DNA of 64,000 nucleotides, taken from NCBI RefSeq assembly GCF_027887165.1, contig NC_077233.1, positions 180,443,207 to 180,507,206 of the forward strand, in the 5' to 3' direction. Of the stretch, positions 35,925 to 46,559 are shown piece by piece. A model generated the notes under the pieces. The model had not been told where the DNA came from. It made no database searches and saw only the letters and a program-made list of their open reading frames with translations. Source of the stretch: Monodelphis domestica (Eukaryota > Chordata > Mammalia > Didelphimorphia > Didelphidae). How positions within the stretch are numbered: the stretch's first letter is position 1; the number at the start of each line of letters is the position of its first letter. Made by a program: the position numbers and the translations under genes.

Positions 35925-36265
35925 CTGAGCCTTTGTTGACTGTCCCCTATCCCTGGAATACATTCTTTCTCACTTTTGCCTCTTAAAATCTTTTGTTTCC
36001 TTTGAAACTCAAAGCAAAAACCACTTTTTACATGAAACCTTTCCTGATCTTGACTCCCATCCCAGTATCTTTTCAGTCTTAAGATGCCCTGTATTTATTT
36101 TATAGATACTCTGTAGATACTTCTATGTGTAAATGTTATCATTCTTGTCTATCTGCCTCCCTCCAATAGAATGTAAGCTTTTTCAGAGCAAGAACCATTT
36201 AGTCTTGCCTTTGTGTCTCTAGCACAGTGACTTGTATACATGTGATTAATACATGCTGAATGAAT
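35925..36265 (+). mobile_element. L2 LINE 3' end
   Basis: Well-ordered L2 blocks: CTATCCCTGGAATACATTCT, ACATGAAACCTTTCCTGATC, AATAGAATGTAAGCTTTTTC, AGAGCAAGAACCATTT, and a final TGCTGAATGAATAAA. Confidence 0.85.
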
Positions 36266-36282
36266 AAAAAAATTGTTTGTTT

Positions 36283-36478
36283 TTAAAACCTTACCTTTTG
36301 TTTAGAATAGACACTAAGTATTGGTTTCAAGGCAGAAGAGCACTAAGGATTAAGTAATGGTGGTTAAGTGACTTGCCCAGGGTCATACAGCTAGGAAGTG
36401 TCTGAGGCCAGATTTGAACCTGGGACCTCCTGTCTCTAGGCCTGACTCTCTATTCACAGAGCCTTCTTGCTGCCCTTA
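36283..36478 (-). mobile_element. Type A SINE, minus strand
   Basis: AAAACCTTACCTTTTGTTTA tail, AAGTGACTTGCCCAGGGTCA, head CTCTCTATTCACAGAGCCTT at right. Confidence 0.92.
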
Positions 36479-38145
36479 TGTAAGTGCTTTCTAAGCACTA
36501 ATGATTGATAGAACACCTTACATATCACTTTCCCATTTAGGGCCATTTCCCCAGCTGCCCAGTACCCTTGAATACTTAGCTCTGGGTCTCTAGGTCATTT
36601 AGTGATTTGTCTATTCTAGGTAAGATTCTCAGCCACAGGGTTTGAGGCAGCTCAAATATTCATATACTTCTTTCCCTTGGTGACAAGGATCAGAAGGGCC
36701 TCTCTGTAGCTCTGAGGGAAAAAAAATAAAAAGAATACTGTGTTCCCAGATGCAGTTATTTATCAAAGGGCCAGCTTTAATGAATTGTTGTCATGCTGGC
36801 CAAGGTCCTCCTTTCTCTAAGGACAAGATCCCACAGAAAGCTCGGCTTAGACAATTGGAAGCTGGTCCAGATACCATAGCATTATCATTGCTTGTTCCCT
36901 GCACTAGTATACATCATGTTCCATCACAATAGGAGGCATTGGGGGGAAATGAGAGAAAGGGAAGGAACAACACTCATTGGGGAATACCTCCTACATGTTA
37001 CAAAACTGACACAAAGAGAAGGAAACTCAAGGCCATAGTTCTATGGGCGATGTTGACTTGATGCTTTCTAACCTCTAGCAATCCCATTCTCTCTCTGCAC
37101 ATACTTTGTGATTTTCTCATTCTAAGAAACATACTCTTTGTTTATCCCCTTACACCAAGTGGCAGCCAGATTTCTCCATCTACTACCTTTTGTCATACCA
37201 GTAGTCTTCCTATCTCCCAAGCACCCTAAATTCCCTTTCTGCAACATTAGTACAGTCTTTAGCTACTTTTTCAGTGGCAGGAGCTGTAGGGAAGAAGAGA
37301 GCAAACACTTATTCAGCACCTACAAGGTACCAGGCACTGTGTTATATGCCTTACAAATATTCTCTCATTTAACTCTCACAACAAACCTAGGAGGGAGGTA
37401 CTGAGACCCTGTAGAGGCATCTTCCCCTTGGCTCTTTGAAAGGTGGTACCTGGACCTCTTTCCTCCCATTCAGCTCTCTTTCTCCTCTCTTTCCCATTTC
37501 TTCTTCCATATCTCCAGTTATTTGCATAGAAATAACAATATTTTTATCTCTTACCTTTGATTTTGGGGTCTGCAAGGTACCTGGCTTAGGTTATTTCCTC
37601 AAATGATGATGATCTGTGCTGCCCATCTTGCTGGAAAGGTGAGGTACTCAAGAGGCAGAATAAGACAGATTTTAGACATGGACAACGTGGGTATTGGTTT
37701 TGCTTGACTATGCATATTTATTACAAGGGTTTTCTTTTTCATGTTTTCTCTTAAATTGAGGGTTAGGTGGGAAGAGGTAAAGATAGATACTTATAAATTG
37801 AAAATTAAATTAAATGATATATTATCAAAAAAAGGATTCCTTCTCTTTTATAAAGCATTTTCTCTCAATCTTGAAAGCACACTTGCAGATATTAATTTTT
37901 CAGTTTTAAAAATGAAGGTACTGAGGTGCATGTGGTTAAATGACTTAACCAGTTGGGTGAGCTACTAGGAGCTGAATTTGCACCAGGTCTCCCGAGATCA
38001 CATCCTCTGTTCTTTCTACTATTATCTCGGTTCTGGAAGCCACTGTTGGGGGAGTTGAGATAGCATGGGGTTTCTTTCTTCCTCAATTCTTCACTTTTAG
38101 TATAATTTTACTTCATTGGCAAGAGTAGAACCATGGTAGTGAAAA

Positions 38146-38147
<2 letters not shown>
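36479..38147. other. Unassigned; CORE-SINE fragment at 37295-37405
   Basis: 37300-37400 shows CACTTATTCAGCACCTACAA, CCAGGCACTGTGTTATATGC and CTCTCATTTAACTCTCACAA. The remainder has no recognised repeat or exon. Confidence 0.45.

Positions 38148-38199
<52 letters not shown>
38148..38199. repeat. (CA)n microsatellite
   Basis: 52 bases of pure AC/CA, joined to the SINE that follows. Confidence 0.98.
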
Positions 38200-38200
<1 letters not shown>

Positions 38201-38446
38201 GGGAACTTAGGTGGCACGGTTTCTAAAGTACTGGACTTGTAATTAGGAAAACTCGTCTTTATCCAGTCTCAGATACTTACTAGATGTGTGACTCTGGGCA
38301 AGTCATTTAACCCTGCTTGCCTTAGTTCCTCATCTATAAATTGATATGGAAAAGAAAATGGCAAGCTGTCTTAGTATCTTTGTTAAGAAATCCACCCCAC
38401 CCCCCATTGGATCATAAAGAGTATGACATGACTGAAAAACAACAAT
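38200..38446 (+). mobile_element. tRNA-headed SINE, type B (source of a local copy)
   Basis: Head GGGAACTTAGGTGGCACGGT, body GTGTGACTCTGGGCAAGTCA, CTCATCTATAAATTGATATG, tail GAGTATGACATGACTGAAAA. Bases 38269-38376 recur at 39992-40099 with three mismatches, including private changes (GCAAGCTGTCTTAGTA where other type B copies have a CAAACCACTCCAGTA-like string). Confidence 0.9.
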
Positions 38447-38589
38447 AATATATTCACATGTATAGATAATTAATGTATAAAATCTTTTTACCTCATTGCT
38501 TAGGATGGTGCCTTGTACGTAGTCAGCACTTGATGAACATTTGCTGAATCAAATGGAGATAACGCAGGACCACAGAATATGTGAATGAA

Positions 38590-38990
38590 CAAGTGGTCAT
38601 CTAGCTCCTGTGTGAAGATCTCCAAGGAGAGGCACCCTACCACCTCTTGAAAGATTCTATTAAAAAAAAGAAAGAAAGATTCTATTCCACTTTTGGATAG
38701 TTCTAATTGTTCAGAAGTTTTTCCCTACATCAAACTCAAATTTGTCTTTTTGCAATTTCCTTATCCCTCTGGGACCATGCATAACATGTTTAATTCTTCT
38801 TTTACATGACAACCTTTTAAATATTTGAAGACAGCTATCATATCTCTTCTTGAATCTTCTCTGGATTAAAGATATTCAGTTTCTTTAATCAGTCTCCATA
38901 TGACATGCACTCAGAGCTCTTCAACATTCTGGTTGCTTTCCTCTGGACACCCACTAGCTTATCAATATCCTTCTTGAATTGTACTTAATA
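38590..38990 (-). mobile_element. CR1/L3-like LINE 3' end, minus strand
   Basis: Reverse of the 18320-18803 series: GAAGTTTTTCCCTACATCAA, TTTGTCTTTTTGCAATTTCC, ATTTGAAGACAGCTATCATA, TCTTCTCTGGATTAAAG, CTTTCCTCTGGACACCCACT. It holds a short tandem copy of AAGATTCTATT around an A-rich gap near 38650-38690. Confidence 0.78.
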
Positions 38991-39215
38991 TAGTGTCTGT
39001 CACATACTAAGTGCTTAATAAATGCTTGTTGACTTGACTGACTGACTTAATAAGCAATTATTATGTACTAGGTACTATGCTAGGCACTGGATATATACAT
39101 AAAGCATTTATTAGATATTTATTATGTATCAGGTGCTGGGCTAAGAAATATAGATTAAAAAAAACCAAACCTTTCCCACCCTGAAGAGGCTTACATTTAA
39201 GGAACTTACATTTTA
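38960..39215 (+). mobile_element. SINE/L2-type tail and CORE-SINE fragments
   Basis: GTGCTTAATAAATGCTTGTT with GACTGACTGAC at 39010-39048, then TTATGTACTAGGTACTATGC and TATTATGTATCAGGTGCTGG (39055-39140), ending CTTACATTTAAGGAACTTAC at the LTR edge. Confidence 0.65.
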
Positions 39216-39217
39216 AT

Positions 39218-40144
39218 TGTGAAAGGGAATTCTTTGCTCTCTTTTTTGAGTTTATACTTATAAAAGGGAATTCTTTATCCTCTGTGTATATTTTGAGTTA
39301 ACACATGGTTAAATTAGAGTTTAAGTACCCCTACTTAGTACCTTACTAGATTGTTAGTTAATCCTGTCAAGACAGGATTAACTCTCCTTTGCCCACTTTT
39401 GTATTGAACCAACAAAAGCTTGAACTAGATGGAGGAGTTTGCAAGTCACTACAATGGGTGACAATTCCATAAACTTGTGAATCCTATGATCAGAGTTGAC
39501 ACTTTCAAAGGCCTTTGATAAGAGTTCACTGCTCCAGAAGGTGAAAACTGGTTCCCACAAACACTGCCCCTTTGGCAGTGCTAGCACCATAAAAGCCATG
39601 AATCCTTCAGCTTGAGTCAGTCTTGTGGTGATAGTTTCCTGATTGGAGAGAGTCTTTGAGGGAACTTTGCTGGAGACTGCAGCTTGGATCATGGGCTTGG
39701 AGTTTGGCTTCAACTTGGACTTTGACTCCTGGACTACTTTGTGGGGTGAGTGAAAAGGCTGACTCCTTTCCTAGTTTTTGGAGAGACTAGCTTCCATCTT
39801 GGAGGAGGCCTTGTGGTTACTCACCACCAGCCTTCCTGGTTGAGAGCTAATTAATCTCTACCTGGATTAAGATAGGATACATAACCTCTCTAACCCCCTC
39901 ACATTTCTCTTTCTTTATTGTTTCTTCTCTATTGCATATATTTGTAAATAAATTTCTGACTTGAGATATAAATATTGGCAACCACACAATTTCAGATACT
40001 TACTAGGTGTGTGACTCTGGGCAAGTCATTTAACCCTGCTTGTCTTAGTTCCTCATCTATAAATTTATATGGAAAAGAAAATGGCAAGCTGTCTTAGTAG
40101 GGCTTCATAAAATTATTGTCCAACCATTAAATTTAACCCTTACA
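39218..40144 (+). mobile_element. LTR carrying a copied SINE segment
   Basis: TGTGAAAGGG to CCCTTACA. A CATAAAAGCC box (near 39588) and AATAAA near 39948 fit U3/R signals. The end (CCAACCATTAAATTTAACCC) matches the end of the LTR finishing at 50639. Bases 39992-40099 are not LTR but a SINE piece. Flanks TAAT and ATAA do not match, so the duplication is unproven. Confidence 0.7.
39992..40099 (+). repeat. 108-bp copy of SINE bases 38269-38376
   Basis: Same length, no gaps, three mismatches with 38269-38376, about 97% identity. It has no tRNA head, no tail and no target duplication, and lies inside the LTR U5 region. It shares the private substitutions of that one SINE, so it is a copy of that locus and not an independent insertion. 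Confidence 0.88.
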
Positions 40145-40175
40145 ATAACAAAATGGCTTGTCTAGACCTGAATAC

Positions 40176-40979
40176 TGTAAGAATTTAAAATTTAGGTTTT
40201 ATCCTAATACAAGAATTCTAAAGTAATATTGTGGTTGCTGATTTAAAGATATTATAACAAGTGAAAATGATTTTTAGTAACTTTATTTAGAAAGAGGTGG
40301 AAAGAGTGAAAGTAGGAAAATGTAAGAAGAGAGTAGAGAATTATCTAACCTATCACCCTAAACACTGCTCTGGTGTGGGGCTCAGCCCTAGCAATGTTTA
40401 CCATGGCCCTTGACCCCATGTGAATTTTCCAGTATTCTCAACCAGAAGTCCCGTGGTGTCTTCAGCAAGGGTTTTACCAATACAGCCTCCTCCAGGAAAG
40501 GAAAGCCTCTCTGTAAGGAAGCCCAGAAAGGAAAGTCTCTCTGGAACTAATCTCTCCAGAAGCCAGGAAAGGAAGGTTGGCTACTCACCCAGCTCCCCGA
40601 TGCAGTCTCCAAAGGCAGGTGAAGTCAAGCAGTCCAAAACTGAGATTCAAAAGTGAAGCCAAAGTCCAAACCAAAAGTCAGGCCCAAGGTCCAAGCCAAA
40701 GATCTAAGGCAAAGATCCTCTGAATAGGAAGTTCAGGACTTTTTATAGTCCTTTTCTTCCACATCACTTCCTGTTCCTTCCTCCACTTTACAGGAACCAA
40801 TTTCAGTCTTTCAATTTGCCTAGCACTGCCCAGGGCAGTGGCTTCTGTTGTCACCTGCTCTAGCAAGTAACTTGTGAAATCTCCTACTTAGTGACTGGTA
40901 AGGGTACTTTAAGTTCTTGATTGATGAATTTAAAAGTTGCTGACTAACAAACAAAGAAAGGTTGATTCACTTTTCACAA
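40176..40979 (-). mobile_element. Solo LTR, minus strand, target duplication ATAC
   Basis: 804 bp from TGTAAGAATT to CTTTTCACA. ATAC at 40172-40175 repeats exactly at 40980-40983. On the minus strand it has CTATAAAAAG (plus 40741-40750) as TATA box. It lies 31 bp from the LTR above in the opposite direction and shares its start (TGTGAAA) and the CACTGCC...GGCAGTGCTAG block, so the two are related. Confidence 0.93.
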
Positions 40980-40983
40980 TACA

Positions 40984-42924
40984 ATATTCCTAATGAGGTC
41001 TGATGAGAATAGAGTACAGTGGGATAATCATCTCTCAATTTCTAGAAGCTATATATCTCTTAATGGATCCCAAGTTTCCATTAGGTTTTATTAGGGAAAA
41101 CTTTATCACATTTTTGATTCATATTGAGCTTGTAGTCCCCAAAAAATCTCCAGTTATTTTTCAGGACAATTGCTGTACAATCATATGTCCCTCATTTTAT
41201 ATTTGGGAAGTTTTCAAGTCATAGGAAACCATAATACTTTTAAGTTAAAATTACCGGACCTTTTGCTCATAACAAGTCACACTGTGCACAAGAGGACACT
41301 GTACTAGGAACCCCAATTAGATGAAAAGAAAACAAACAAAAGAATCTGAAGTCATAGATTTACCTTTAATGAGCAGCAGGGATTCATGAACTATAATTAC
41401 AGTAAAGAATTATAGGATTATAGATAAGAACTGGAAGACACCTTAGAAGCCACTCTCTCATCTTATAGATGAGCAATCTAAGGCCAAGAGAGGTTAAGTC
41501 ACTTGTCCAATATAAAAGGCAAAGAATTGAAATTCAAGCTCAAGTTTATGACTATATTGTATCAAGAGACCTCCTTTAGGGACTGAATCAACAGTCAGTC
41601 AAGAAACCTTCATTAATCTATTGCTTTTTCTATCAATTAGGAAATGGGTAGCATTTTTCATCATCAGAGGTGGGAATTTGTTTTACTTGACTGCATATTT
41701 GTTACAAGGGTATTATTTTTTCCAATGAAAGGAAAAGAAAGGGGGAAAGGAAAAACATTCTTATTAATTTAAAAGAGTTTAATTAAGAAAACAAGCATTT
41801 GTTAAATATTTACTATATGCCAGGCACTGTGATAAGCACTGGGTTAGGGGTATAAAAAAAGATCTTCAAGTCCCTACACTCAAGAGTATTAATCAAGTTG
41901 GAATGGCTTTGTCCCTTAAGATATTGGGTCCAGTGTCATCATTCCACTGGAACCTCCCTGGTTATACCACCATTTCTTTATCCAAATGACTCCTAAGATT
42001 ATGAGTTACAGGATGTTAGAATTTTAGGCAGGTCATAGAAGATGTAAAGATCTGGTTCTGATCATTATCATGGAAGGGTTTAACTTTTGCTTCAGGAACA
42101 TAAAAGCAGTTTGTGAGCTGATGTTGCCTTGTTCTGATCTCACAACAAAGTTACTAGAAGGGTTATAATTCATAACACATTTCACAGGAATGAGAATGGG
42201 AATCTTCTCTCTGTAGGATGTGATTTACTTTGCCAGGCTAGCTGTGGTTCCAGGGAGATGGGGCCTTTCCACAAACCTGCTCAAGACTTCAAAATCTTGT
42301 GGCCCCCATTGGTTATTTCTAGGAAATTCCTTAAGAGCTCTAACTCCAGGATCATTCAAGCCCTGAGCCTTTAAGAGGTCCCAGAGAGAGTTGGGTAGAG
42401 GTGAATTTGAATTTCATGCAAACAGGTTGCTTCAGCTGGTAATTCCAATAATTAGTATCCCTCCTGGGATTCAGCAGACCCAAGACCCTGAAGGGGTTCC
42501 AATTAACTACAACCCACCACCTGTTGTGTCCAGCTGTTCTTAAGCCCCTTTTGGCCTGTGCCTGAATAGCAATGATAATTCAAGCTTTTAGACTGCTAAC
42601 AAGGCAATTTTTCCTAACAAATTCTCTGCCTCTAAGCTGATTGGGCTGCAGTAATATTCTAGAATGAGCCTAAGAAGACACCTACAAGTGACTGGGGAAC
42701 TTACTTTTGTCATTGTCAGTTTCTAACCACAGTATTAGATTTTGCTAGACTCTCTTGAAGACCTCACTGCTATGTCAGCGCATGACTGACATAACATCCC
42801 CCTGAATCCAAGGCCAGCTCAGGTCTGTATCAATATGATGCTTACTGAGGGCTGGCTTGTAGACTGGAATGACCTTTGACTTCATTCAGGACAAATAGTA
42901 AGAAACAATGTGCTATTTATGTTT
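40984..42924. other. Mostly unassigned; SINE fragments at 41395-41580 and 41795-41905
   Basis: 41395-41580 is the MIR/THER-type head also seen at 16065 (AATTATAGGATTATAGATAA, GCCAAGAGAGGTTAAGTCAC). 41795-41905 has TATTTACTATATGCCAGGCA. 41906-42924 holds nothing I recognise; a CTTTTAGACTGCTAACAAGG-like stretch has no partner here. Confidence 0.5.
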
Positions 42925-43290
42925 ATAGTCAATAAATGTTTATTAAGTGCCTTCTATATGCCAGGCATTGTGTTAAGTGCTGGGTATACAAAGATGAAAA
43001 AAGATGAAATATTCTGAGAGTGGAAGACAACACTCAAAAGGAAGCTGAAAAGCTGGGGGGAGGGGGGGGCAGGGCAGGAACAGGTAGAGGTAGGAGGAAG
43101 ATGGGGGGAAGCGCCTGAGCAGGAACTCTTAAAAGGAGTGTAGCCAAGTAGGAAATTTAGATGTTTATGCTGAGTTCTTTCCTTATATAAAAGTTTTTGG
43201 ATTTGATGGCTCCACTCTTCTGGTAAAGGAACCAAGGGTAAAGAGGTTTGAGTATCAAGGCTGATTAGCTACTGTAGGATAATGGGGCTT
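42925..43290 (+). mobile_element. CORE-SINE-type start with long 3' part
   Basis: ATAAATGTTTATTAAGTGCC, TATGCCAGGCATTGTGTTAA, then a G-rich part and a 3' part that loosely parallels 51292-51650. A G-run sits at 43057-43068. Confidence 0.5.
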
Positions 43291-43494
43291 TCAAGGATAT
43301 TGTGGAGAAGTTGGAGAAGTCATTGAATCGTGCAACCAGGTGAGAAAAATAGTGGTGAAAATGCAGTCATCTTAAAAATCTTTATTGATCACATTCGAAA
43401 AGCTATCTGAAATATTCATGCTATTGGAATACTATTTCATGAGAGCTTTTTAGTGGGTAGGAACTTGATATGACTTTTGAGTGTGCATGTGCTT

Positions 43495-44977
43495 TAATTT
43501 TTTTTCTTTTCATTTAATTTGTTGCATTAAAGCTCCTAGGTATCTCGCTCCCTCCCTTCTCCACACTAGAGCAGGCATCATTTAGCCAAAAAAAAAAGTG
43601 TACATATAAAGCTATCCACAGACAAAATTTTGCTTGTTTCTAGCTATCATTTCTTTCTCTGGAGGAGGACATATCTAAGTTATTCTTCAAATAATATTTT
43701 TGTTACTCATTTAGCTTTTCATAATTTAATGTAAATCTTTCCACGTTTTTGAAAAATTAACTTGTTCATCATTTCTTATAGCATAGTAGTATTGTTCCAT
43801 CACAATTATATGCCATTTCCCAATTGATGGACATTCCTTCCATTTTTAGTTCTTTGCCACCACAAATAAAACTGCTAGAAATATTTTAGAACATATAGAT
43901 TCTTTACATGTCAATATATTTTAATATTAATTTTCTGATATTTTGCTAATCCATGTTTTCTCACTCCTTCTCACCCTTCTTCTCCAAGAAGGCAAGTAAT
44001 ATGATATAGATAGTATATATTAAAGTACAATACATAATTCTATTTTTATCATGTTTTGAAAGAAAACACATATTGCTTACACTAGAGAAAAATTCGTGGA
44101 GGAAATAAAGAATGGCATATTTCAATTTGCATTTGAACTTGGTCTGTTCCTTCTATGGCAGAGGATATCCTTTTTCTTTGTCATGAGTCTCTTGGAGTTG
44201 TCCTAGATCCTTGACTTGATGATGATAGTTAAGCCATTCACAGTTGTTCATCACACATTTAAAATTTTTTTTTATTTTTCCAATTTATTTTATTTTCCAG
44301 TTAACATGTAGAAATAATTTTTGACAATTTTTTTTTTACATTTTAAAGTACAAAATTTCTCCCTCTCTATCTTTCCCCCCTCCCTGAGGTGATGAATAGC
44401 ATGATGTAAACTATACTCACAATTTTAAGTAATACATATTTCTATTTTGCTCATGTCATGTTAGAAAACATGCATCATACATACAATTGAAATCTCATGA
44501 AGGAAATAGAGTGGTAGATGGTCTGTTCTGAACTGCACTCAACCTTCCTTGGTGTGGATAGCATTTTTGTCATGAGTCCCTTTGTTAATCTTGGAGGTTT
44601 TGCTGATAATGGTTTAGTCCTTCAGAGTTGATCATCATATAATATTTCTGTTACTGTATACATTGTTTTCCTAGTTGTGCTCACTTCACTTTGCATCAGT
44701 TCACATAAGTCTTTCCAGGTTTTCCTGAACTCATCATGTTCATCATTCCTTATGGTACAATAGTGTTCCATCACAACTATATACCACAACTTGATCACTC
44801 ATTTCCTAAGTGATGGACAACCCCTCAGTTTCCAGTTCTTTTCCACTACAAAAAGAGCTGCTAAAAATATTTTGTAGGTCCTTTTCTCTTATCTCAGATG
44901 TTTTTGGATACAGACCCAGTAGTGGTATTGCTGGGTCAAAGGGTATGCATAGTTTTGTGGCCATTTGAGCCTGGTTT
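43495..44977 (-). mobile_element. L1 3' ends, several, minus strand, head-to-tail
   Basis: At least three L1 3' UTR/ORF2-end fragments: about 43500-43920 (CAATTGATGGACATTCCTTC, TTCTTTGCCACCACAAATAA), about 43930-44265 and about 44275-44977 (GTTCATCATTCCTTATGGTA, GGGTCAAAGGGTATGC). All are antisense and are separated by repeated 3' UTR starts with T-runs. They are older than the L1 at the window start. Confidence 0.82.
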
Positions 44978-45287
44978 TGTAAGGCTTAAATTAATATCCA
45001 ATAACTCCAAGTATTATGTTTTATTAAGTTTATTAATAATCACTTGAAGTAGAAAGAAAGTAAGCTAAAAGAAACAGAAGTTCAAACCTAATTATCTAAC
45101 TAAAAGTAAACCCATGTGTGTAGATTCTCCTGCCTGGCATAAAGACTGCTTTCCCAGCTCAACCAGGGAAAAAGAGAGCAAGGGGCAGAACTATGCAAAA
45201 CTTATATCCTCCCTACATTAGCTTGTAACATGAGAAGGAACATGGGAAGCTGGGAAAGAGAGTTCTAGGGTTCAGATTCTGATTACA
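44978..45287 (-). mobile_element. Short LTR-like element inside L1
   Basis: 310 bp, TGTAAGGCTT to GATTACA, interrupts L1 between GCCATTTGAG and TAGTTCCATATTGC. It shares TTTATTAAG/TTTATTAA-type and TCTAGGGTTCA blocks with the element at 61735-62061, which has a perfect duplication. The flanking tetramers here (GTTT, TAGT) do not match. Confidence 0.6.
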
Positions 45288-45861
45288 TAGTTCCATATTG
45301 CTTTCCAGAATGGTTGTATCAGTTTACAATTCCACCAACAGGACATTAGAGTCTAAACTTTCTGACATTCCCACCAACATTTGTCATTTTATTTTTTGGT
45401 TATGTTAGTGAATCTGATAAGTATAAGGTGGTATCTGATAAGTATGAAGTTGTTATGTGTATTTCATTTATCAATAGTGATTTGAAGCTTTTTTTTTCAC
45501 ATGACTATGGATAGTTTTAATTTCTTCCTTTGAGAACAGTCCATTCATATCCTTTGACCATTTCTTGGCTGGAGAATGCTTTGTATTCTTATTAATTTGA
45601 CTCAGTTCTTTATATATTTGAGAAATGAGGGTTTATGTGAGATACTTGCTATAAATTTTTCTCCAACTTTGTTGTTTCCCTTCTAATCTTGATTGCATTG
45701 GTTTTATTTATACAAAATCTTTTTAATTTAATGTAATCAAAATTATGTATTGCATTTTTTGGGTAATGTTCTATATGGTTTTTTTTTGGTCACAAATTCT
45801 TACTTTATCCATAAGTCTACCAGGAAAAACTTTTCCATGTACCCTTAATTTGTTTATGGTG
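45288..45861 (-). mobile_element. L1 ORF2 3' part, minus strand (continues)
   Basis: TAGTTCCATATTGCTTTCCA, CAATTCCACCAACAGGACAT, TTCATATCCTTTGACCATTT and CTTAATTTGTTTATGGTG are antisense L1 ORF2; interrupted by the next LTR and resuming at 46560. Confidence 0.85.
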
Positions 45862-46559
45862 TGTGAATTTTAGATTTATTCCACCCTGCTTAGTCTTTAG
45901 AATTTTAGCAACCATGAATGTATACACCCCATTTAAGGATTAACTGTGAGGAGGATGGCTTATGACCACATGTGCTAGCACGTGACAAATCAGAAATAAC
46001 TGATAGACCCCCTGGGCTGTCCTAATTCAAGCTTAAGCTACCATTGGTACATGTGAGATGCAGGAAGTGATATAAAGAACAGTTTATATATTTCATGTCA
46101 CTTCCTCTCTTGGGGTGTCTCACAGAGACATTGCTCTCTGTCTTGCTTGTGTGGCTCATGGCAGCATGGTTTGCATCTTGGTTTGGCAGTGAGGTGACTG
46201 GGAGAAGTTCTTAGTGTGCTTGGTGAGTGGTTTAGGCTGATTCCTTTTTATTTTACCTCTTAAAATGCTATCCTCTTAGGAGAGCCCTCATCTTGCAGGA
46301 GGCCTTGTGGCTGGTAGCTGAGCTAGATTGAGAAGGTCCCTTGGCCTAGGCCTCTGAATTCCTGATTGGCTCAGCCTCTGCTGGAACAATTTAAATTCTC
46401 TTTCCTCTCTCTCTCTTCTTCTTAATTTCTTCCCTCTATTGTAATTAAACCACAATAAAAATCCCAAACTGACTTGAGTATTTTATTGGGATTGAATTAA
46501 TCCTTCGTGACCACTAGTATAATATATTCAGTCAACAACGCTAAATTTTATCTCTTACA
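45862..46559 (+). mobile_element. LTR inside L1, plus strand
   Basis: 698 bp, TGTGAATTTT to CTCTTACA, with AATTAAACC near 46443 and a CT-rich tract before it. L1 sequence runs on both sides. The flanking bases (GGTG, GTCA) do not match, so the duplication has decayed or the ends are off by a few bases. Homologous to the reverse of 28435-28857 and to the outer LTR ending at 50639. Confidence 0.82.
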
